Part shown: piece by piece, positions 23,700-29,939 of the stretch
Layout: every line of letters starts with the position of its first letter
Position numbering within the stretch: position 1 is the stretch's first letter
NCBI GenBank assembly: GCA_020850475.1
Contig: JADZEO010000105.1
Location: 1-32,800 of the forward strand
DNA: 32,800 nt
Reading direction: 5' to 3'
From: Bdellovibrionales bacterium
Lineage (GTDB): Bacteria; Bdellovibrionota; Bdellovibrionia; Bdellovibrionales; UBA1609
Position numbers and translations under genes: made by a program
The notes under the pieces: generated by a model
The model's input: only the letters and a program-made list of their open reading frames with translations
Database searches by the model: none
What the model was told of the DNA's origin: nothing

Positions 23700-24083
23700 C
23701 TAATAATTTTGATTCCGGGGTTTGCGATTGGTGTTGTAACGAGGATTGCCCTCTTTAACTAAACGGAACTCCACTTTGCGCTGACTTCCGCCAAAGTTAC
23801 CGCCCCCGCTCGGTCCCCCCGTAAACGCGGGCTGACCATCGCCACCACCAAACCCTCCCCCATTTGAGCCGCGCCGAAAATCTTCGGTGGCCTGCGGAGG
23901 TTCAGAGTCGGGAGGTTGGGCATCGTCGGGTTGGTAGGGTGCTACGGCTCCGCCGTCGTAGATGGCCTCACCATCATCGGGAGGCATGTCGCCCTCGTAC
24001 TGGGCCCAGGCGGAAGAACTAAAAAGGAGCAGACCTGCGAGTGCAAGTCTGCCTTTTAGAAAACCATTAATCATTGGCAGCAT
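23700..24083 (-). CDS. Small exported Gly/Pro-rich protein
   Basis: A 127-residue protein beginning MLPMINGFLKGRLALAGLLL, with a signal-peptidase site after SSSAWA (about residue 27). The mature part is of low complexity: acidic Pro/Asp/Gln (about 30-65), then Gly-rich (SNGGGFGGGDG and GGPSGGGNFGGS), then a short basic C-terminus with KPRNQNY. It lacks any motif. ATG at 24083 shares its A with the TAA stop of the upstream lipoprotein gene (TAATG), so translation is coupled and no separate ribosome site is visible. An ATG three codons later is an alternative. The two small envelope proteins are probably one functional unit; disorder suggests a surface or spacer role. Confidence 0.65.
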   Translation of the reverse strand: MLPMINGFLKGRLALAGLLLFSSSAWAQYEGDMPPDDGEAIYDGGAVAPYQPDDAQPPDSEPPQATEDFRRGSNGGGFGGGDGQPAFTGGPSGGGNFGGSQRKVEFRLVKEGNPRYNTNRKPRNQNY

Positions 24084-24271
24084 TACTGATTAGCAGGAGT
24101 TTCCTCTGCCGGCGCTGCTTCTTGAGCTGCTGGTTGTTGCTCTTGACCCGCAGTTCCGTCTTGGGTCGTTGAATCAACCATCACCTCAGCACCTGAGTCC
24201 GATTTCTCTTTGTCCTCGAGGCAAGCAGTTAGCGGAGCTACTAATGAAAGTACAAGTAACCATTTCATCAT
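24083..24271 (-). CDS. Small lipoprotein of 62 residues
   Basis: ATG at 24271 is chosen over an ATG ten codons upstream because AAGGAT is well placed and the signal begins at once: MMKWLLVLSLVAPLTACLED, with lipobox PLTAC (Cys17). The mature part is 46 residues, acidic, and rich in Gln, Ala, Glu and Pro (GQEQQPAAQEAAPAEE), with no motif. It is probably a disordered lipid-anchored spacer. It is coupled by a one-base overlap to the Gly-rich exported protein that follows. The 8-base repeat TAGCAAAT occurs twice, 23 bases apart, just upstream (24308-24315 and 24331-24338). Confidence 0.65.
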   Translation of the reverse strand: MMKWLLVLSLVAPLTACLEDKEKSDSGAEVMVDSTTQDGTAGQEQQPAAQEAAPAEETPANQ

Positions 24272-24379
24272 TTGAGTTATCCTTGTTGAGTCAATTTGCA
24301 ATCATGTTAGCAAATGCATGGCGCTAAGACTAGCAAATAACACGGATTTTTTCGTAGCCCCCGTAAAAAAGCCCAATAA

Positions 24380-25228
24380 TTAAGCGTCTTGAATCGGAGC
24401 TGAAGAGGGCGGTGAGAGTTCTCGATCCAAAACCAACAACACCAAAGTCAGGTCATCGGGTTTGCCTTTTTCCAAGCCCATTTGCAAGCGCGCGGCTTTG
24501 ACCAGCCCAGCGAGTTTTTCACTGGGACTCCCCGTTCTGAGTAAGCCACAAATCTCACTTGGGCGAACATTATCCGACAACCCATCGGAAGCGAGTAAAA
24601 TCTGATCCCTTCGGCCCAGAGGAATTTGACTGCTCATCTCAATACGCACTGGATCAATGCCGAGGGCACTCAGCACAATTCCTGAGGCCGGATGACCAAT
24701 CACTTCCTCCTCTGAAATCGCCCCCGCCTCAAGGCAATAGCCGACCGGCGAATGCTCGACATTTTTGTAACGCAAAATCGCCCACTGGCTTGCCAACATG
24801 CCGAAGGAGTCGCCGGCGTTGTAAAATCGAACCCAACCTTTGGTAACTTCCGCCAGAGTCAGGGTGGTACCACCACCCACGTTTAAAGCTTTGATCGCTT
24901 CATGAGCTGCTTCAATCCCACCGAGAATCGTCTCGCGGCGCGGAGGTCGATTGGCCTCCGTAAGCCCCGTCCACTCGTCCAATTTTTGGGCCAGCGTTTC
25001 AATCGCCAAACGCGAGGCTTGGGCACCCCCGAGGTGGCCACCCAAACCGTCTGCCACCATGGCAATGGCGAAGTCATCATAGATCAGCACCCCAGCAGAG
25101 TCTTCGTTTTCGATTTTATCCGAAGGCGACTGCACAGATTGAATCACCCCCTCAATCCAGGGGGAATTGTACTCTTCCAACTGCTCGCAATTTTCGTTGT
25201 AAATAGCTCGCCCAATTCGTTGGCTCAT
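24380..25228 (-). CDS. PP2C-type (PPM) protein phosphatase
   Basis: A 282-residue Ser/Thr phosphatase of the PPM family, metal dependent and cytoplasmic. Motifs are intact: NEDSAGVL (Asp43), VADGLGGHLGG (Asp60, Gly61), AGDS (Asp140), LLASDGLSDN (Asp215) and PDDLTLVLL (Asp258/259). These provide the two-metal centre. There is no membrane helix and no extra sensory domain. ATG at 25228 follows a weak CAGG site. No partner kinase is adjacent, so the target phosphoprotein is unknown. A CBS-pair gene and yajQ lie upstream on the same strand, 172 bases away. A weak TATGAT -10-like element at 25282-25287 could start its own mRNA. Confidence 0.9.
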   Translation of the reverse strand: MSQRIGRAIYNENCEQLEEYNSPWIEGVIQSVQSPSDKIENEDSAGVLIYDDFAIAMVADGLGGHLGGAQASRLAIETLAQKLDEWTGLTEANRPPRRETILGGIEAAHEAIKALNVGGGTTLTLAEVTKGWVRFYNAGDSFGMLASQWAILRYKNVEHSPVGYCLEAGAISEEEVIGHPASGIVLSALGIDPVRIEMSSQIPLGRRDQILLASDGLSDNVRPSEICGLLRTGSPSEKLAGLVKAARLQMGLEKGKPDDLTLVLLVLDRELSPPSSAPIQDA

Positions 25229-25400
25229 GCTGACCTGAAAACTTTAAAAGGAGAGGGACACTCAACCCAATTCAGTGATTGATCATAGCGTGCTCACCCA
25301 GAGCTTGTCGCCCGCAAAAGTCCACCGCCCGCAATCTTCGTTTTGACTCTCGACCAATGTCGCGCCAAATGGCGGTTGCGAGCGGCTCCATTATTCCTTC

Positions 25401-25832
25401 TTAGGGCAAGCCTAACAATTTCATCAACACGTCGATGCGCGAAACCACACCGACGACCTTGCGCGTGGAATCGATCACCGGAAGCCGACGGTACTTGGTC
25501 TTGTAGAGATGCACGATGACTTCTTTAAGTGGGGTATCGACATCAATGGCCAAGACCTCTTTCCGATACTCGATGGGCTCCGAAACATCCCGCGTCGCCG
25601 CCTGCAGCAGCAAATCATGATCGGAAATAATCCCAATGAGGCGTCCACTGTTATCGACGACCGGTGCGCCGCTGATGCGATGGGTTTGCAGCATCTTGAC
25701 CGCAAAATAGATTCGCGTCCCGACCGAGATGCACAGCACCTGTTTGGTCATAAAGGACTGAGCCGGCGCTTCAGAAATAGCCTTGTCCTCGGCCACCTTT
25801 TTCATTTTCTCAAGAGGAGGAATCTGGCTCAT
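25401..25832 (-). CDS. CBS-domain pair protein
   Basis: A 143-residue protein made almost only of two CBS domains in tandem (about 26-82 and 88-143), which normally bind adenine nucleotides or related ligands and act as energy sensors. Repeats show FMTKQVLCISVGTRI / HRISGAPVVDNSGRLIGIIS and VLAIDVDTPLKEVI / YRRLPVIDSTRKVVGVVS. ATG at 25832 is directly next to the yajQ stop (TAGATG), with GAGG within the end of yajQ, so the two genes are translated from one mRNA. No effector domain is fused. It probably regulates a separate enzyme or channel; which one is unknown. Confidence 0.88.
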   Translation of the reverse strand: MSQIPPLEKMKKVAEDKAISEAPAQSFMTKQVLCISVGTRIYFAVKMLQTHRISGAPVVDNSGRLIGIISDHDLLLQAATRDVSEPIEYRKEVLAIDVDTPLKEVIVHLYKTKYRRLPVIDSTRKVVGVVSRIDVLMKLLGLP

Positions 25833-26318
25833 CTAGGACCTCATGTTTTCAAACTGAAGTGGGATTTCCAAGGACTGTCCCTTAATAAAGCGCATACACT
25901 CTTGAAGCGAGTCGATGCTCTTGGAAGACACCCGAACTTTATCATCCACAATTTGGGCTTGGACTTTCATTTTTGAATCTTTAATCGACTTGGTGATTTT
26001 CTTGGCGACTTCCTTATCGATGCCCTGAACCAGCGTCACCCGGATCTTCAGCATCATCCCTCCAACTTGTTCCGGTTTTTCAAATTTGAGGGCTTTGATG
26101 TCGATTCCCCGCCGATGCATCTTGGTTTGCAGGATGTCCTTCATGGCATTGACCTTGTACTCGTCCTCGGCGGTGACCGCGATTTCCTTTTTGTCCCAGT
26201 CAATGCGAGCTTTGGATCCTTTAAAGTCATAGCGGCTTTGGATTTCCTTACTCGCTTGGTTAATGGCGTTTTCCACTTCCTGCAAATTCACCTCAGAGAC
26301 GATATCAAACGAAGGCAT
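25833..26318 (-). CDS. yajQ: YajQ family nucleotide-binding protein (UPF0234)
   Basis: A 161-residue cytoplasmic protein of the YajQ family, of normal length. Some family members bind cyclic di-GMP and act with a transcription factor; this is known for Xanthomonas and Pseudomonas homologues and is only possible here. Markers are MPSFDIVSEVNLQEVENAIN at the N-terminus, IQSRYDFKGSKA, and the closing VRVSSKSIDSLQECMRFIK. ATG at 26318 is chosen over an ATG six codons earlier because it matches the conserved MPSFD start. It is directly followed by the CBS-pair gene with no gap. Confidence 0.93.
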   Translation of the reverse strand: MPSFDIVSEVNLQEVENAINQASKEIQSRYDFKGSKARIDWDKKEIAVTAEDEYKVNAMKDILQTKMHRRGIDIKALKFEKPEQVGGMMLKIRVTLVQGIDKEVAKKITKSIKDSKMKVQAQIVDDKVRVSSKSIDSLQECMRFIKGQSLEIPLQFENMRS

Positions 26319-26481
26319 ACCCAATCCCCCACCCACTTTATGAAAAATCTACCCTGTTTGCGGGCAAACCAGAACCTTTGGCTCAATGTGCAAAATGACA
26401 CCACCAAGGGACGGCCACCGGTTTTGCGTCGAACTCGGAGGAGCCCAGGCCGCCTTGGAGCCTAATTGACCCCGAAATTGT

Positions 26482-26497
26482 TGGCGCGGAATTTGAT
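26482..26497 (+). promoter_or_regulatory. Sigma-54-like promoter, weaker
   Basis: TGGCGCGGAATTTGAT matches TGGCAC-N5-TTGCW except at the fifth base and at the -12 C, which is A. GG to GA spacing is the required 10 bases. Predicted start near 26508 gives a leader of about 34 bases before ATG at 26542. A GATAAT at 26495-26500 offers a sigma-70 reading instead, but I see no -35 for it. Confidence 0.3.
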
Positions 26498-26541
26498 AAT
26501 TGCCAGGGTGGAGCTTCGGCCCCGACTACAGGAGGTGCAAA

Positions 26542-26916
26542 ATGACCCGGTTTCTCGCCCTGATCGCCATGTTGGTACTTGGCCTCGGCATAAACCTCAC
26601 GGCATCAGCCAATGCGCCCCAATCGGCCGGCCGACGGGTGGCTACCAGCCCAGATATCAAGTTTGTGGTCGATAACCTCAACCTCATTCGCCCGGGACTC
26701 AACCTCATGGTTGATGCTGCCGCCCTTAAGAGCCTGGGTGAAAATGCCGTTGGAATGGACCTTGAGCGCTTGGAAGAGATTGTTTTGGCGGAAGCCAGCT
26801 TCAAACCCAAGGAAGTCAAAACCTTGAGCTGCAACCATGTGGCTTGTGGTGGCGGTGGTGGTGGCGGCTGCGGCCCACCCGTTTGCAGGGAACCCAATAC
26901 TCGTCCCCGCCGATAA
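26542..26916 (+). CDS. Small exported protein with a Cys-Gly7-Cys tail
   Basis: A 124-residue exported protein. ATG at 26542 is chosen over an ATG 14 codons upstream: AGGAGGT lies just before it and a clean signal peptide begins, MTRFLALIAMLVLGLGINLT with cleavage after SANA near residue 25. Residues 38-95 are helical and include PDIKFVVDNLNLIRPGLNLM. The C-terminus has Cys97, then Cys102-Gly7-Cys110-Gly-Pro-Pro-Val-Cys115, and a short basic tail RPRR. Four Cys around a seven-Gly tract are striking; they may bind a metal or form disulfides. I know no such family. A strong hairpin ends the unit at 26931-26954. Confidence 0.72.
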   Translation: MTRFLALIAMLVLGLGINLTASANAPQSAGRRVATSPDIKFVVDNLNLIRPGLNLMVDAAALKSLGENAVGMDLERLEEIVLAEASFKPKEVKTLSCNHVACGGGGGGGCGPPVCREPNTRPRR

Positions 26917-26930
26917 GCCAAGTGCAGAAG

Positions 26931-26954
26931 AGGCCCTGATTGCGATCAGGGCCT
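26931..26954 (+). terminator. Perfect 10-bp hairpin after the Cys-Gly7-Cys gene
   Basis: AGGCCCTGAT (26931-26940) and ATCAGGGCCT (26945-26954) pair perfectly around TGCG, 14 bases after the stop codon. Only TTC follows, not a long T tract. Position and strength still favour a terminator. Confidence 0.55.
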
Positions 26955-27008
26955 TCATCGTCGGAAGCCTGGACAGGTCGCGATTTTTCGCATAATTGTT
27001 CCCGCCAT

Positions 27009-27905
27009 ATGAACCTCATGAAAACCTTATTGCCCGGACTCGCCCTGGTCGTTAGCTTTACGGCCGCCGCGAAGGCTCACCTGGTACTACAAACCGATTT
27101 CGGCCTCAAAGACGGAGCGGTCAGCGCCATGCGGGGGGTCATCTTTCAAGTTGATGACCAACTCCAGGTCAATGACTTGAGTCATGAAATTCCCGCCTTT
27201 AACATTTGGGAAGCTTCCTATCGTCTCATGCAAGTCGTTCCCTATTGGAAGAAAGGCACCGTATTTGTCAGCGTGGTGGACCCTGGCGTGGGGTCGGCTC
27301 GCAAAAGTGTGGTGGCCCGATTAAAATCGGGGCACCTGGTGGTCACTCCGGACAACGGCACCCTCACTCACGTTGCCCACCACCTCGGAATCGAGCAGCT
27401 GCGCCAGATTGACGACAAAAAGCTGCGACTCCGTGGATCTGAGCAAAGCCACACCTTTCATGGCCGCGATCTCTATGCCCATGTGGGGGCGATGCTGGCC
27501 TCGGGGCGCCTCAAGTTCGAGCAAGTTGGAACCCTTGCCACCGATCCTCACCGAGCTCTGGAGTTTACAGCTCCCACCTGGGCTGAGGGCGTCTTAAGCG
27601 GCAATGTACCGGTGCTCGACCCCCAATATGGAAACGTCTGGACGAATATTCCTTCCGAGTTGGCCGAGAAGATGCGCCTGGCAACGGGCGAGCTTTATCG
27701 GGTGCAAATCTTTGAAGACAACCACCTCATTTACAGTCGGGTGATTCCCTTCCATCGCACCTTTGGGGATGTGCCCGTGGGCAATGATCTGATTTACTTA
27801 AATAGTCTGCTCAATCTGTCATTTGCGGTGAACCAGGGCAACTTCGCCAAACTCCGCAATGTGAAATCCGGTGCGGGCTGGACCGTCAAAGTCAGCCGCC
27901 CGTAA
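27009..27905 (+). CDS. Exported SAM hydrolase-like protein (SAM hydroxide adenosyltransferase family)
   Basis: A 298-residue member of the DUF62 / SAM hydroxide adenosyltransferase family, which splits S-adenosylmethionine to adenosine and methionine. The N-terminus MNLMKTLLPGLALVVSFTAA followed by AKA is a convincing signal peptide, unlike usual cytoplasmic members. Family marks are LQTDFG with Asp35, NDLSHEIPAF, the catalytic Asp91 and Arg98 in DPGVGSAR with the known seven-residue spacing, PDNGTLTH (114-121), and His151 in FHGRD. The proposed Asp-Arg-His triad is therefore intact. ATG at 27009 has no ribosome site; ATG 27018 is an alternative. The upstream TGGACA-15-CATAAT (26970-26996) could start mRNA nearly at the ATG. 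Confidence 0.87.
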   Translation: MNLMKTLLPGLALVVSFTAAAKAHLVLQTDFGLKDGAVSAMRGVIFQVDDQLQVNDLSHEIPAFNIWEASYRLMQVVPYWKKGTVFVSVVDPGVGSARKSVVARLKSGHLVVTPDNGTLTHVAHHLGIEQLRQIDDKKLRLRGSEQSHTFHGRDLYAHVGAMLASGRLKFEQVGTLATDPHRALEFTAPTWAEGVLSGNVPVLDPQYGNVWTNIPSELAEKMRLATGELYRVQIFEDNHLIYSRVIPFHRTFGDVPVGNDLIYLNSLLNLSFAVNQGNFAKLRNVKSGAGWTVKVSRP

Positions 27906-27922
27906 GAAGCCTGGTGCCGTAA

Positions 27923-28456
27923 TTAAGCACCCGGTTGAAGTTTTGATTTCTCACGCATCTTTTCGGTGATGACGGTTTGAAATTCTTTAGAAAAGGCCTT
28001 TTCCGCTTTGGCCACTTCGGTGGCCGCGAGGCGTTCGCTTTCCGTCAAAATGAGATCATGAAGTTCTGCCTCGTTGACCTTACCCTTGGGCAGGCGAGCC
28101 AGCTTTTTTAATACCGCCTGAACTTGCTTCATTTGTTCTTTGGAAAGGATTTTTCCGACGGGCTTGAGGAACTTCTTTTGGCTGTCCGCTTCGTGTGCAA
28201 AGAAGAAGAGTGTCGCATAAGCATCAGCCAGTTTACTCTGGGTGTACTCGCGCACTTCGCGAGCCGCATCATAGTCTGCAACCATGTCGCCTGATGACTC
28301 GTTAGCGATATCCTTTAATTTAGCGACAAATTCTTTTGAGGATTGCGCGATGATCCCGGCATTTGCTTTAGACCGAGTCCCCGCGGCCAGGGCCATCTCA
28401 GATTGGAACAAACCCACAATGATAAACGTCGCCAGACAACAACAAACCTGCTTCAT
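27923..28456 (-). CDS. Exported helical protein under sigma-54 control
   Basis: A 177-residue protein, function unknown. The start MKQVCCCLATFIIVGLFQSE gives a signal peptide with cleavage after ALA (about residue 24). The mature protein is almost all helical with few aromatics and many Lys, Glu and Ala residues, for example KEFVAKLKDIANESSGD and LKKLARLPKGKVNEAELHDL. There are no Cys in the mature part. It resembles small periplasmic chaperone-like or envelope-stress proteins only in composition. An exact sigma-54 promoter lies 42 bases upstream, so it depends on an activator protein. It is a single gene, convergent with the SAM hydrolase-like gene 17 bases away. Confidence 0.75.
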   Translation of the reverse strand: MKQVCCCLATFIIVGLFQSEMALAAGTRSKANAGIIAQSSKEFVAKLKDIANESSGDMVADYDAAREVREYTQSKLADAYATLFFFAHEADSQKKFLKPVGKILSKEQMKQVQAVLKKLARLPKGKVNEAELHDLILTESERLAATEVAKAEKAFSKEFQTVITEKMREKSKLQPGA

Positions 28457-28497
28457 TACCTTTTACTCCCCCCGAAGACCTTGCAACCGTCTTTAAG

Positions 28498-28513
28498 AGC
28501 AAGGGGGGTGCCA
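28498..28513 (-). promoter_or_regulatory. Sigma-54 promoter, exact consensus match
   Basis: Minus strand TGGCACCCCCCTTGCT fits TGGCAC-N5-TTGCW at every defined base with correct spacing of GG and GC. Start near 28487 leaves about 31 bases before ATG at 28456. The site is in the 336-base gap between divergent genes, which otherwise holds a short GTCTA...TAGAC repeat at 28591-28605 and nothing else I can name. Confidence 0.8.
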
Positions 28514-28792
28514 CCCTTTTTAGGCGGGAACCAAACAAATGGGCCCTTTCTTCGCGGCCCAGTCCCCCACCTGTCAAACGCAATAATCCAGTCTAGTTGT
28601 TAGACAGACTTATTATGAGGCACTTCGAAAAAGCGTCCAAAATTTCAGCAGTGAACCAGCTGAGGTCAACACCGGCCCCGCCCAAAATGCAATAATTTCT
28701 GCCAGCTGCCTCTGCTTGACTGAGCTTTGGGCACTTGGGAAACCCACCAGAGCGGGAGATCACCAAATTTAAAATCGGCAGGGGGTGGAGCT

Positions 28793-29521
28793 ATTTTTTG
28801 GCGGGCGTTGGGCTTGATCGTCATTTTATCCACCGGTACGTCTTGGGCTTGGGCTGAAGGAACAACTGCCGTTGAGCTCAAATCCCTCTCTCACCCATCT
28901 TGCCCCGGCCAAAAGTTTGCCGCCTTGGTGTTTGATCCACGCATTGAGTGGGTCAAAGACTCCGCCTATCGCCTTCACCTTAAAGTGGCAATGATCGAGT
29001 GCGACCCAACTGCTCGTCGCTGGCGTCAGCGTTCGGTCACCTTCGCCGATGAAAAGGGCGTTCTCACTTTTACTCACCCCTGGACGAATCTCTCCCCTCA
29101 AGTGAGCACCACAATTCCGATGGGCCTTGCCATCGGAGCAGGCAACATTTCAAAGGAAGAGCTGAACCAGTGGCTCACCGATTTGGATGGGACCCAGCCC
29201 CTCTCTGAGCTCGCCGCGGGTGAGGCCGGGGATCGCACCCAACTCCTCGGCCAACTCCAAGAGCGACTGGGCCAAACTCAGCCGTCACCCCCCGACTCCC
29301 TTTGGCTCCACCTGGTGACTTTTGACTTCGATCTGAATACGATCCTCACTCCACATGATCGTCAACTTCTCAGTACCGACAAGGGTCGCCTCAAAAAAAC
29401 GGCTCAATTGGACCTTCAACTCACGCAAAATTCTTTGGTTCGCTATCAACTGGCTCTGCATCTTGACCAGTGGGCTCAAGTGCGCGTTCACGCACTTCGC
29501 CAAACGCCTCCTCAAAATTAG
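28793..29521 (+). CDS. Exported protein of unknown function, probable ATT start
   Basis: A 242-residue exported protein. The open frame extends upstream to TTG at 28727, but those 22 codons contain rare codons, give no signal peptide and have no ribosome site. At ATT 28793 the protein would begin MFWRALGLIVILSTGTSWAW with cleavage after AWA, an ideal signal peptide, and AGGGGGTG (28780-28787) stands five bases before, matching the Shine-Dalgarno consensus at seven of eight bases. ATT starts are rare (infC is the classic case). TTG at 28808 is another possible start. The mature protein contains two Cys and PHDRQLLSTDKGRLKKTAQL near the end, with beta and helix mixed. I recognise no family. Confidence 0.7.
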   Translation: MFWRALGLIVILSTGTSWAWAEGTTAVELKSLSHPSCPGQKFAALVFDPRIEWVKDSAYRLHLKVAMIECDPTARRWRQRSVTFADEKGVLTFTHPWTNLSPQVSTTIPMGLAIGAGNISKEELNQWLTDLDGTQPLSELAAGEAGDRTQLLGQLQERLGQTQPSPPDSLWLHLVTFDFDLNTILTPHDRQLLSTDKGRLKKTAQLDLQLTQNSLVRYQLALHLDQWAQVRVHALRQTPPQN

Positions 29522-29570
29522 CTTGCTCGAAATTTCAACTCAGCTGAAAGAAATTTGACACCACTCCTGC

Positions 29571-29586
29571 CGGTACAGAGTTTGCT
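29571..29586 (+). promoter_or_regulatory. Sigma-54-like promoter before the long hairpin
   Basis: CGGTACAGAGTTTGCT has a perfect TTGCT -12 element and GG-N10-GC spacing, but two mismatches in the -24 element. It lies 50 bases after the previous gene. RNA starting near 29597 would contain both hairpins below and lead into the carbonic anhydrase gene at 29940. A 10-base direct repeat TTTGACACCA flanks it (29554-29563 and 29608-29617), and CCACTCC/GGAGTGG (29561-29567, 29620-29626) are inverted. Confidence 0.35.
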
Positions 29587-29682
29587 ACTCCCGGGTTGGG
29601 TGTTCGGTTTGACACCAGTGGAGTGGGGACTTGCCAAAAAAGTTAGTGTTCGAGTTTGTTCGTCTCCCTGACGTTCAAAGGT

Positions 29683-29781
29683 TCTTTACGTAAAATTGGG
29701 ACTCAGGTCGCCAAGAGTTCCAACGAGGACTTGGCTCGTTGGAGCTTGGGTCGCGCTCTGGGTCCCAATTTTGGGTAAAGA
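29683..29781. repeat. 99-base near-perfect long hairpin of unknown type
   Basis: Outer arms TCTTTAC (29683-29689) and GTAAAGA (29775-29781) pair fully. AAAATTGGGAC (29692-29702) pairs with GTCCCAATTTT (29762-29772), and CAG (29704-29706) with CTG (29758-29760), with wobbles between. The tip pairs TCCAACGAG (29719-29727) with CTCGTTGGA (29735-29743) around a seven-base loop. I count at least 36 pairs in 99 bases. There is no T tract on either side, and I find no target-site duplication. It occupies the 418-base gene-free stretch 29522-29939. Confidence 0.75.
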
Positions 29782-29808
29782 CAATCCTAACTCACACCCA
29801 TTAAGGCT

Positions 29809-29830
29809 AGACTTTTGTCGATAGAAGTCT
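29809..29830 (+). repeat. Second small hairpin in the carbonic anhydrase leader region
   Basis: AGACTT (29809-29814) pairs with AAGTCT (29825-29830) around a 10-base loop, 27 bases after the long hairpin. It is weak alone and is noted because of its neighbour. Nothing else is seen between 29831 and the ribosome site at about 29928. Confidence 0.3.
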
Positions 29831-29939
29831 GATGGCCCTACTGTTTACTCCCAAACTCTTCTAAAATTCCTCTGAGTGCCGCGACCGTTTCAATTTGCCA
29901 AGAGCGCGCACGAATTGTCAGCACCACGGAGGAACACCA

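Noticed and set aside
24308-24338. TAGCAAAT direct repeat, 23 bases apart, before the small lipoprotein gene
   Set aside because: Only eight bases and two copies, in an A/T-rich stretch. Noted in the gene entry but not strong enough for a regulatory call.
26815-26916. Microcin B17-like Gly/Cys peptide processed by the TldD/TldE pair
   Set aside because: The protein has a Sec signal peptide, lacks the Ser/Cys-rich core, is 22 kb from tldD and has no heterocycle-forming enzymes nearby.
29838-29927. Short minus-strand ORF with helical sequence (IRARSWQIETVAALRGILEE)
   Set aside because: Only 29 codons, no ribosome site, and it overlaps the leader of the carbonic anhydrase gene. It may be a remnant, but the evidence is too thin.
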